From assembly GCF_002813425.1 (NCBI RefSeq), contig NZ_PHUL01000001.1:1616001-1680000 (forward strand): DNA of 64,000 nucleotides. Reading direction: 5' to 3'. Below, piece after piece: positions 55,590 to 64,000 of the stretch. Within the stretch, counting starts at the first letter, position 1, and each line of letters opens with the position of its first letter. A program made the position numbers and the translations under genes. This stretch comes from Cellulophaga sp. RHA19. Its GTDB lineage: Bacteria > Bacteroidota > Bacteroidia > Flavobacteriales > Flavobacteriaceae. The notes beneath the pieces are model-generated. The model searched no databases. It was not told the origin of the DNA and saw only the letters and a program-made list of their open reading frames with translations.

Positions 55590-58500
55590 TTATTTTCTAA
55601 TTATTTTATAAGTAAGTATTGTTTGGTCAGTTTTTATATTTAACACATATATACCTCTTGCAAGAGAATCTACACTAAATTTTATAGCGCCATTATTAGT
55701 TTTATGATCTTTTTTATAAACCTTAGTGCCGCTAATTGTAAATAAAGAAATTTCTACTTGCTCAATATTTGGTTTATTTAACTCTATGGTTAAATCACCT
55801 CCAGACACAGGGTTTGGGTAAATAAATATATCTGAGCTAGAAATAATTCGTTCTTCGTATATACCTTGGCAATCTTTGTTAGTCTTAATACTAATTTTGT
55901 TTTCTATTTTATCTAAAGGCAATGTTATGTTGCTTTTAGTAGTGCTGTATGTTTTATCGTTAATATTGATGTTATAAACACTGCCGCCAGTTAAATTAAA
56001 AGTTACCTTATTTGATATAGAATTTACTGCAGTAGAAACACCTAAAGGTTCTGGTTCTAATATTGAAACTGAAAAACAATTTTCATATCCTGTTTGCCCT
56101 TCAACAGTAATACAAACAGTATAAGTGCCTAGTGATAGGTTATTAAAAGAAGCTGCATTAGTAAAAGATTTAGTTTCATTTATGTTCCCAGTTATAGTTG
56201 CTGTATAATTAAGTTGTGTTTCAGCAGTAATATCAATAGATCCATTGTTGCTAGATATACAGCTTTCTGCAATTGTTTTTATTCTAAAGTTAGAAGATGG
56301 TAAAGAAAATACTTCACATCCATTTACATTTACAACTGTATCTATTGGTGTATTAGGGCAAAGGTCTACACTATCTATAACGCCATCATTATCATTGTCA
56401 TTATCACAAACATCGCCAATATTATCATTGTCTGCATCTGCCTGGTCTGGATTTGCAATTAAATTACAATTATCGTCTACATCTAGAATTCCATCATTAT
56501 CATCATCAGTATCGCAAACATCACCTATGCCATCACCATCTGTATCTAGCTGGTCTGCATTTGCAATAGTTGGACAGTTATCATCTACATCTAAAATACC
56601 ATCGTTGTCATCGTCATCGTCATCTGTTTCTCCGTCTAAAATAAAATCATCAATAACTACACCTTCTTGACTAACTCCTGGGTCAGAATGAAAAACAATT
56701 CTAAAAATTATATTTTCTTCAATACTTAAATTAACTTCTCCTAAAGCTGCATTAGCATTAAAATCGTAACTATATTCTGTAAAAGTAGTATTAGTACCTG
56801 TCCATTGTTTACCAGGACAATTTTGACAATCATCAGCAACTCCAGATAAAGCATTTGTTCTGTCGCTATTGTACCAGTTAGGCTGGCTATTGATATTACC
56901 TAGTACTTTCCACTCTTCACCTTGGTCTGTAGAGTATTCAACATAAACAATATCCCAGTTTTCTTCTAGGTCATAAGCCATTTTAAACTTTAATACTGGA
57001 TTTGCTATTGTAGCTATGTTATAACAGTTACTAACTAAAAATGCTTTAGTGTTATTTGGATGTTCGCCATCTAAATTTGTTGCATATACATCTGTTCCAG
57101 AACTAGCGGTATTTAATAGCGTTCCTGTAGGTGTACCTTTTTCCCATAATGAAAGATCGCTAGACTCGTTAAAACTGATTAAAGCTTCCTCATTACTATC
57201 AAATGTGTTTAAAATACTTCCGTTACCTTCTTTATTAATATATATAGTTTTATTTTTTGAATTGTTTGTATTAAAAGTGTCATCAGTAACTGTGGCGGTA
57301 ACCTGTAATGAGGTTTTGCCAAAACCTGAAGAAGCAATACTTGGTAGGTCTATAGTTGTAGATTCATCAAAATTTAAAGTACCCGTCCAAATAAAATTTT
57401 TATCGGTATTGTTTAACCCATAACTAAAAGTTACCTCTGTTATGGTGTTTGTTCCAATGTTTTTTATAGTTGCTGTTGGTGTAATGTCTCCGCAAATAAT
57501 AGCGTTTACATTTGGAGTTATAGAAGTTAAACTAACGTCATTTTCAGGATCTTTTGTTGGTATAGGGGATTGCCAAACACCTCTTCCGTAAGTGGCCGCT
57601 GTAATAATGTTATCTAAGCTGTTAATATCTATGTCTCCAATTGCAACGTTGGGTAGGTTTGTATCATATTCTTCCCATTCTGTAAGTGTATCATCTAACC
57701 TGTATATACCTAAACTAGTACCAATAAAAATAGGATTGTCTTGGTGTAACCCTTGATGAGCAATACTAAAATAAGCTTGGTCTGTTGGTAGGTTTAGAGT
57801 AATATTCTCTGATGTAGCATCTGTGCCGTCGTTAGTAATTTTGTATACACCACGATTAAATGGTTGGCTAGCTAATTCTATACCCACTCTATTAGATGTT
57901 GTTGCGTAAAGTATAGAGCTGTCTGAGTTGTTAATTGCTAAATCAGATATAGCACCTGGTAAAGTTATGTAACTTGAGAAGTTGATGCCATTGTCATCAC
58001 TTTTATAAATAACATTGTTGTTTACAGCATAAAGAATATCCGGATTTAAAGGATCTGCTTCTAAATCTTCAATTTTACCAAAGCCTGCCGAAGTGCTTAC
58101 TTTTACCCAACTAGTACCTTCTAATTTATAAATTGCATCAAAGCCAGCAAAAACTTCACCTCTGCTGTTAATTGTAATTGGGGTAATCCAATTTCCTTCA
58201 ATATCTTTAGTTTCTCCATTAGTTGTAGTTTGTGGAGGTCCAATTTGCGCTATATTTTCTCCTGAGTTAGAAGATATATTTAAAGATCCGCCAAATTGAG
58301 TAAAACCGTATATTAAATTGTTGTTATTTGGGTCAATAGCATTGTCCATACCATCACCTCCATGGTAATTATTCCATTGGTTGTTATTAAATACATTGCC
58401 GCCATTATCTTGTAATCCGCCAATCATTTTAGACGAGTCATCTTTAGCAACAGATATTCTGTAAAACTGACTTATAGACATTCCGTTTGTTACATCTGTA

Positions 58501-59861
58501 AATGTTGTTGCACTGTTTTCAGATACATATAGTCCGCCATCACTACCACAAAAAAGTTTGCTTCCAAACATTTTAAGGGTATGTATATCTGCATGCGTAT
58601 ATGAGCTATTATTGGAACTCCAATTATTTCGCCTGCTAAAACTATTTCCTCCATTGGTGCTTCTCCATATATTTAAACAGCCTGTAAATAAAGTGTTTTC
58701 ATCTGTAGGAGATACTTCTAAAGCTAAATCAAACCAAGCTTGTTTAGATTCTAAAATATCTACAGTGTTAGATGTTTTTGTAAATACAGTTCCGCTATCT
58801 GTAGATTTGTAAAATCCTTGAAAAGAATAATCAGTATTGGCACTTAAAACATATACAAGGCCCTCATTTGCAGGTGTAACACCTAAAACTAGTCTTCCAG
58901 AGCTAGTAGGTAAATTGCTGGTTACTTGTGCAAAAGTGTTTCCGCCATCGGTAGATTTGTAAAAATTATTAAAATCAACAGCATAAATAGTATTGCTTTC
59001 TCCAGGTTTAAGCTTAAAGTCAGTAATATTCTCTTCTAATTTATTGGTCCAAGTTGTGCCACCATCTGTAGTTTGGTAAAGTCCGTTGCTAGAGCCAACC
59101 CAAACAATATTACTATTTGTAGGGTCTATTGTAATTTCATTTGTAGTAAAAGAATTTCCAGAAGGGGTTGTACTTGGGTTTAAGCCTGTTTCGTTCCAGG
59201 TTGTGCCACCATCAGTAGATTTAAAAACACCAATGCTGTATGAGTCTCTGGCATCATCATCACCTGTAGAAATATATATAATATTAGAGTTGTTAGGGTC
59301 TACAGCAATACCAGAAACACCAATTTGCAAGAAGTCAGAAAAAAGGTTTGTCCAGCTAGTGCCAGCATTTGTAGATTTCCAAATTCCACCAGCAGGAGCT
59401 CCTGCGTACCAAACGTTTTCGTTATTAGGGTCTACTGTTATGGCGTTTATTCTACCATTTCCAGGTAATCTACCAGGAAAAACATTGCTGGTAGATGGCC
59501 CTACTGTTGTCCAGCTACTTGTAGGGTTTACTTTGTTTGCAGTATTATTTTTAGCTAACCAAGAGTTGTATATTTCTTTAGCATTAGGTAAGGTTCCATT
59601 AGAGTTTTGGTAATAGCTCCAGTAGTTTTGCCACCTCATAAAAGGTTTGTATCCACTACCTTTTTCATTTTTGTTTCTGCTTTCCCAGTAAGTGTCAAAA
59701 GAAATTTTTAAATCGTCAATAGACAAATTAGAGTTATTTCCTTTTAATGATGTGCTTGTTTTTCCTTTTTTTAAATTTTTCATCCAAGGTGCTGCTTCAT
59801 TAAACTGAGCAAAAGCAAAGGAGAAACTTAGTAGAAAAAGTAGGAATAGTTTTTTTGTCAT
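55590..59861 (-). CDS. T9SS-exported BNR/sortilin-repeat protein with thrombospondin-3 repeats
   Basis: 1423 residues. Signal peptide [19 protein letters not shown]. From about 110 to 770 it has many BNR/VPS10-type repeats with S-T-[DN]-[GA]-G-x-[ST]-[WF] signatures ([36 protein letters not shown]), which form beta-propellers. Next are CARDB- and jelly-roll-like regions, then calcium-binding thrombospondin type 3 repeats at about 1080-1170 ([20 protein letters not shown]). The end is a T9SS type A sorting signal ([15 protein letters not shown] ... [13 protein letters not shown] ... KIIRK). It should be secreted and attached to or released from the cell surface. Whether it is an enzyme, such as a sialidase-like or VPS10-like glycan binder, cannot be told: no catalytic Asp-box set is evident. 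Confidence 0.9.
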   Translation of the reverse strand: MTKKLFLLFLLSFSFAFAQFNEAAPWMKNLKKGKTSTSLKGNNSNLSIDDLKISFDTYWESRNKNEKGSGYKPFMRWQNYWSYYQNSNGTLPNAKEIYNSWLAKNNTANKVNPTSSWTTVGPSTSNVFPGRLPGNGRINAITVDPNNENVWYAGAPAGGIWKSTNAGTSWTNLFSDFLQIGVSGIAVDPNNSNIIYISTGDDDARDSYSIGVFKSTDGGTTWNETGLNPSTTPSGNSFTTNEITIDPTNSNIVWVGSSNGLYQTTDGGTTWTNKLEENITDFKLKPGESNTIYAVDFNNFYKSTDGGNTFAQVTSNLPTSSGRLVLGVTPANEGLVYVLSANTDYSFQGFYKSTDSGTVFTKTSNTVDILESKQAWFDLALEVSPTDENTLFTGCLNIWRSTNGGNSFSRRNNWSSNNSSYTHADIHTLKMFGSKLFCGSDGGLYVSENSATTFTDVTNGMSISQFYRISVAKDDSSKMIGGLQDNGGNVFNNNQWNNYHGGDGMDNAIDPNNNNLIYGFTQFGGSLNISSNSGENIAQIGPPQTTTNGETKDIEGNWITPITINSRGEVFAGFDAIYKLEGTSWVKVSTSAGFGKIEDLEADPLNPDILYAVNNNVIYKSDDNGINFSSYITLPGAISDLAINNSDSSILYATTSNRVGIELASQPFNRGVYKITNDGTDATSENITLNLPTDQAYFSIAHQGLHQDNPIFIGTSLGIYRLDDTLTEWEEYDTNLPNVAIGDIDINSLDNIITAATYGRGVWQSPIPTKDPENDVSLTSITPNVNAIICGDITPTATIKNIGTNTITEVTFSYGLNNTDKNFIWTGTLNFDESTTIDLPSIASSGFGKTSLQVTATVTDDTFNTNNSKNKTIYINKEGNGSILNTFDSNEEALISFNESSDLSLWEKGTPTGTLLNTASSGTDVYATNLDGEHPNNTKAFLVSNCYNIATIANPVLKFKMAYDLEENWDIVYVEYSTDQGEEWKVLGNINSQPNWYNSDRTNALSGVADDCQNCPGKQWTGTNTTFTEYSYDFNANAALGEVNLSIEENIIFRIVFHSDPGVSQEGVVIDDFILDGETDDDDDDNDGILDVDDNCPTIANADQLDTDGDGIGDVCDTDDDNDGILDVDDNCNLIANPDQADADNDNIGDVCDNDNDNDGVIDSVDLCPNTPIDTVVNVNGCEVFSLPSSNFRIKTIAESCISSNNGSIDITAETQLNYTATITGNINETKSFTNAASFNNLSLGTYTVCITVEGQTGYENCFSVSILEPEPLGVSTAVNSISNKVTFNLTGGSVYNININDKTYSTTKSNITLPLDKIENKISIKTNKDCQGIYEERIISSSDIFIYPNPVSGGDLTIELNKPNIEQVEISLFTISGTKVYKKDHKTNNGAIKFSVDSLARGIYVLNIKTDQTILTYKIIRK

Positions 59862-60119
59862 TTTGATTTATTTGGTCTTTGTTATTTTATATGAGTAAAC
59901 AATTTTAGTTTTCTTTAACATTTTAATATGCTATAAAAAGCTAAATATCCTAATTAATAGTGCTGTCTACAAGCTAATACGTGTTTATTCGTTAAAAGAA
60001 TCTTAAAATTGAGTAAATCTCTAAACAAAACGCTTGTTAATAATCAGTATATTTTTGTTAGTTGTTCTTTGGTCAGTAAAACGTAACAAAACTTTCACAG
60101 ATAATTAAATGTAAAAAAT

Positions 60120-60127
60120 TACCTTTG
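60120..60127 (+). promoter_or_regulatory. porin promoter box (TACCTTTG)
   Basis: TACCTTTG, followed by C, matches TAnnTTTG and ends 17 nt before the ATG at 60145. A clear -33 TTG is not visible. Confidence 0.5.
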
Positions 60128-60144
60128 CTTATATTTTTTTATAA

Positions 60145-62106
60145 ATGAGATATATTATACTTGTATTTTTACTTTGGGGAACTGTAGTTTTTGCTCAAGA
60201 TCCAACTTTGTCTAATAAAGATTTAGGTAAAAAACCTGGTAAAGTTTTAAAAGAGGGAGAAGAGGAAAAGCCTAGTGTAGAGGAGTATAAAATTTTTACA
60301 ATTAAAAGGGATACTACTTTTTTAGACACAACACTTACAATACAAAAGGAGTATAAATACAACTACCTAAGAAAAGATGGGTTTGAGTTAATGCCATTTG
60401 CAAACATTGGTAAGCCAGCTAATGAGTTAGGTTTTGATTTTGATAACGAATCTATGTATCCTGCTTTGAGTACATCAGCATTAAATGCCAATTATTGGAG
60501 TGTTAATGAAATTAAATATTATAATGTTCCTACGCCTTTAACAGAGTTAATGTTTAAAACTACAATGGCTCAAGGTCAATTGTTAGACGCTATGTTAACT
60601 TTTAATATGTCGCCTCAGTTAAATATATCATTAGGTTACAAAGGCTTTAGGTCTTTAGGTAAGTACAATTATGATCAAGCTTCTTCAGGTAATTTTACCT
60701 TTACATCTAATTATACCTCTAAAAATAATAGATATTTATTGTTAGCACATATAGCGGCACAAGATGCAACGTATCAAGAAAATGGAGGACTAATAGACGG
60801 TGAAACTCAATTTGAAACTGGAGATGATGAATTTACTAGTAGAGATAGGTTAGATGTAGCTTTTATAGATGCGGAAAGTGTTGTTTTAGGAAAAAGATAT
60901 TTTTTAGATCATCAGTACAAGTTGATTAAAAAAGCAGAAGACTCAACAACCAGTTCTATTGCTACGTCTATAGCAGTAGGACACCAGTTTAGTTATGAAA
61001 CTAAATTTTCAAAATTTAATCAAGATGATCAGTACGATTATTTTGGAGATTCATTTCTAAAAGAAACTAATGATAAGGCTCATTTACAAACCACATACAA
61101 TCAGTTAAACGCAACATTTTCTAATAGATTACTGGGGAAACTAAAAGGTTATGTAGGTCTTTATAATTACAATTATTTTTTTAAGAGTCTGCTTATCACC
61201 CCAACGGGTACTATAAGTAATCAATTAAAAGGTACAGAAGTTTCTTTAGGAGCTGCTTATAGTAAACAAATAGGGGAGTTTAACTTAAAAGGAGATGCGG
61301 CGTATAATATTTCTGGTGATTTAGGAGGTAGTTTAATTAATGCAGAAGCTACCTATATATATAAGGATAAACATCGTTTTACCGCAACCCTGCATAACGA
61401 GTCTAAAATGCCCGATTTTAATTTTCTGCTCTACCAAAGTAATTACCAAAACTACAACTGGCAAAATACCTCAAACTTTGATAAGCAAAATATAAACAGT
61501 TTGGCTTTTAAGTATAGTTCCAAGGCATATGGTACATTGTCTGCAAAATACACCAATATAGATAAGTATACTTATTTTAAATCTACGGCCACACAAGAAC
61601 AGATAGATGCTGGTCGGGAAAATGCATATATTAAACCTTTTCAAGAGAGTGCATCTGTTGGTTATTTAAAATTAAAATATGGAAAAGAGTTTAAATTTGG
61701 TCGTTGGGCTTTAGATAATACAGTAATGTATCAAAATGTAACCCAGTCCAATTCCGTTTTAAATGTGCCAGACTTTGTAACCAGAAACACACTTTATTTC
61801 TCTAAAGATGTATTTAAGGGGGCAATGTTTTTACAAACAGGAGTTACGTTTAAGTATTTTACTGCTTATAATATGAATGCCTACAATCCTGCTTTAGGGG
61901 AATTTTACATTCAAGATCAAGAAAAGTTAGGTGCATATCCTATGTTAGACTTCTTTATAAATGGAAAAGTAAAGCAAACAAGAATCTATTTAAAGGCAGA
62001 ACACTTTAACTCGTCCTTTACGGGCTACGATTTTTATTCGGCTCCAAATTACCCTTATCGTGACTTTGTTATACGTTTTGGGTTGGTGTGGAACTTCTTT
62101 TCTTAA
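60145..62106 (+). CDS. putative outer-membrane porin (Porin_10 family)
   Basis: 653 residues. A signal peptide (MRYIILVFLLWGTVVFAQ) precedes a charged linker and the family's IKRDTTFLDTTLTIQKEYK region. A beta-barrel follows, rich in alternating aromatic strands (YNYNYFFKSLLITP, YKFRQ-type segments, YFKSTATQEQIDAG) and ending in VIRFGLVWNFFS with the terminal Phe-Ser of outer-membrane barrels. No TonB plug is present, so it is probably a passive channel. Substrate unknown. It is a single gene, divergent from the T9SS unit. Confidence 0.88.
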   Translation: MRYIILVFLLWGTVVFAQDPTLSNKDLGKKPGKVLKEGEEEKPSVEEYKIFTIKRDTTFLDTTLTIQKEYKYNYLRKDGFELMPFANIGKPANELGFDFDNESMYPALSTSALNANYWSVNEIKYYNVPTPLTELMFKTTMAQGQLLDAMLTFNMSPQLNISLGYKGFRSLGKYNYDQASSGNFTFTSNYTSKNNRYLLLAHIAAQDATYQENGGLIDGETQFETGDDEFTSRDRLDVAFIDAESVVLGKRYFLDHQYKLIKKAEDSTTSSIATSIAVGHQFSYETKFSKFNQDDQYDYFGDSFLKETNDKAHLQTTYNQLNATFSNRLLGKLKGYVGLYNYNYFFKSLLITPTGTISNQLKGTEVSLGAAYSKQIGEFNLKGDAAYNISGDLGGSLINAEATYIYKDKHRFTATLHNESKMPDFNFLLYQSNYQNYNWQNTSNFDKQNINSLAFKYSSKAYGTLSAKYTNIDKYTYFKSTATQEQIDAGRENAYIKPFQESASVGYLKLKYGKEFKFGRWALDNTVMYQNVTQSNSVLNVPDFVTRNTLYFSKDVFKGAMFLQTGVTFKYFTAYNMNAYNPALGEFYIQDQEKLGAYPMLDFFINGKVKQTRIYLKAEHFNSSFTGYDFYSAPNYPYRDFVIRFGLVWNFFS

Positions 62107-62327
62107 TCTAATATTAGAATAACTCCCATTTATTACCCATTATACAAATAATTCTATAGGTTGATAATCGCCATTCAATAGTTAAAGTAATAGAGTTTAA
62201 GAGCGGTTAAAACTCGTGGGCAGATATTTTTTAAAAAAGCATCAAAAAAGAATAGGTTTTAAACGTCTGAAAAATAGCGCAGTAAAGCTTGTTTTAAAAA
62301 TACTTTTAAAAAAGATGTAAAAAAGAC

Positions 62328-62357
62328 TTGTGGTGTTAGAAAAGCTGCCTATATTTG
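62328..62357 (+). promoter_or_regulatory. rrn promoter P1 (TTG-N19-TATATTTG)
   Basis: TTG at 62328-62330 and TATATTTG at 62350-62357 are separated by 19 nt and followed by CACCCGC. Full match to the Bacteroidota promoter pattern. Confidence 0.7.
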
Positions 62358-62461
62358 CACCCGCTAACGGAAAAACATACGTCATTAAAGTTAGCAAAGT
62401 TCATTGAGAAAAGCGTAAAATTAGTTTAAAAATAAGGTTAAGAAATAAGTTAAAAAAAAGC

Positions 62462-62493
62462 TTGTTTGGTAACAATTAAAAGAACTACTTTTG
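62462..62493 (+). promoter_or_regulatory. rrn promoter P2 (TACTTTTG box)
   Basis: TACTTTTG at 62486-62493 is followed by CAGTCCG. TTG triplets lie at 62462-62464 and 62466-62468, giving spacers of 21 or 17 nt. Confidence 0.65.
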
Positions 62494-62555
62494 CAGTCCG
62501 AATTTGACAAGGTTGTTAAGCGGAAATAACCAGTAAAATAATTTAATTTTTTATT

Positions 62556-62585
62556 TTGTCAGTTTAAAAAAACGTTTTACATTTG
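62556..62585 (+). promoter_or_regulatory. rrn promoter P3 (TTG-N19-TACATTTG)
   Basis: TTG at 62556-62558 and TACATTTG at 62578-62585 are separated by 19 nt and followed by CAACCGC. It is the closest of three similar elements to the 16S gene, about 215 nt upstream of it. Confidence 0.7.
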
Positions 62586-62800
62586 CAACCGCTTTCAGAG
62601 AGGGCAAAACGATAAGAAATTTTGGAATGATTTGTTTTGAGAATCAGCTAGTTCGAGTCTAGTATTTCTACAAGAATTAAAAGTTCATTTGACATATTGA
62701 AGAGACAGCAAAATAATACTACTTGTAGTGTTATTGAATTAAAAAAGAGAATGAGTTTAGTTGAAGACGATTTTAGGTTGTTAAGAATATTTACAAAACA

Positions 62801-64000
<1,200 letters not shown>

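Larger units (their letters stand above)
62107..62800. other. rRNA operon upstream region
   Basis: About 694 nt between the porin and the 16S gene. The first ~220 nt are AT-rich with no gene seen. From 62328 to 62585 there are three promoter-like elements, and from about 62590 a transcribed leader that probably base-pairs with the 16S 3' flank during rRNA maturation (not visible here). No protein-coding frame is supported. Confidence 0.7.

Noticed and set aside
56360..56640. Apparent tandem DNA repeat rich in CATCATCAT-like triplets
   Set aside because: It encodes the Asp-rich thrombospondin type 3 repeats of the T9SS protein; the protein repeat explains it.
56245..56670. Ser/Leu-rich plus-strand frame
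   Set aside because: Antisense shadow of the Asp-rich repeats of the minus-strand gene.

Overview
The window is AT-rich DNA from a member of the Bacteroidota, almost certainly family Flavobacteriaceae. The evidence is the SusC/SusD pairs, a type IX secretion C-terminal signal, flavobacterial families (GSCFA, DUF4230, Porin_10, DUF5522), promoter-like boxes of the Bacteroidota TTG/TAnnTTTG type, and the 5' part of a 16S rRNA at the right edge. I cannot name the genus from the sequence alone. No insertion sequence, prophage, CRISPR array or tRNA was seen.

Layout. (1) Positions 1-3719 hold the 3' end of a GH63/MGH1-like glycoside hydrolase, a sodium:solute symporter and a glycerate kinase, tightly spaced; together they look like a cassette for using a glycosylglycerate osmolyte. 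A TonB-dependent receptor-type barrel follows (3809-6562). (2) Positions 6647-9806 on the minus strand form a five-gene operon: M23 peptidase, MerR regulator, LemA, and two TPM-domain proteins. (3) Positions 10007-20460 are mostly housekeeping: alaS with a GSCFA protein and a DUF4230 protein, a long aromatic amino acid hydroxylase, a DUF4136 lipoprotein, a tiny DUF5522 gene, and a cluster with an HExxH protein, an ACC-deaminase-like enzyme, a glucosaminidase/LysM lipoprotein and hemL. (4) Positions 20513-34199 hold a Spy-like protein, a 59-residue membrane peptide, a large zinc metalloprotease, an SLC13 carrier, a TPR-like protein, a YiaA-like membrane protein, lysS, a tiny YqaE/Pmp3 gene, lipB, an 809-residue lipoprotein and rnhB.

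(5) Positions 34636-54743 are the accessory highlight: four tandem susC-susD pairs on the plus strand with no degradative enzyme, sulfatase or regulator between them. All four susC genes share a nearly identical N-terminal ~105-residue module and an 11-nt leader box (CTAACTCAAAA) 9-11 nt before the ATG. The first three pairs each end in a perfectly palindromic terminator-like hairpin with the same core; one is a 64-bp perfect palindrome. This looks like a locally amplified set of outer-membrane importers.

(6) Positions 54888-59861 (minus) are a two-gene unit: a 1423-residue T9SS-exported BNR-repeat/thrombospondin-3 protein and a fibronectin-III-like lipoprotein. A Porin_10 barrel follows (60145-62106). 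Then a ~700-nt leader with three tandem ribosomal-type promoters precedes the 16S rRNA, which runs off the right edge. Small genes at 16759-16920, 21182-21361 and 30250-30408 encode proteins of under 60 residues and are easy to miss.
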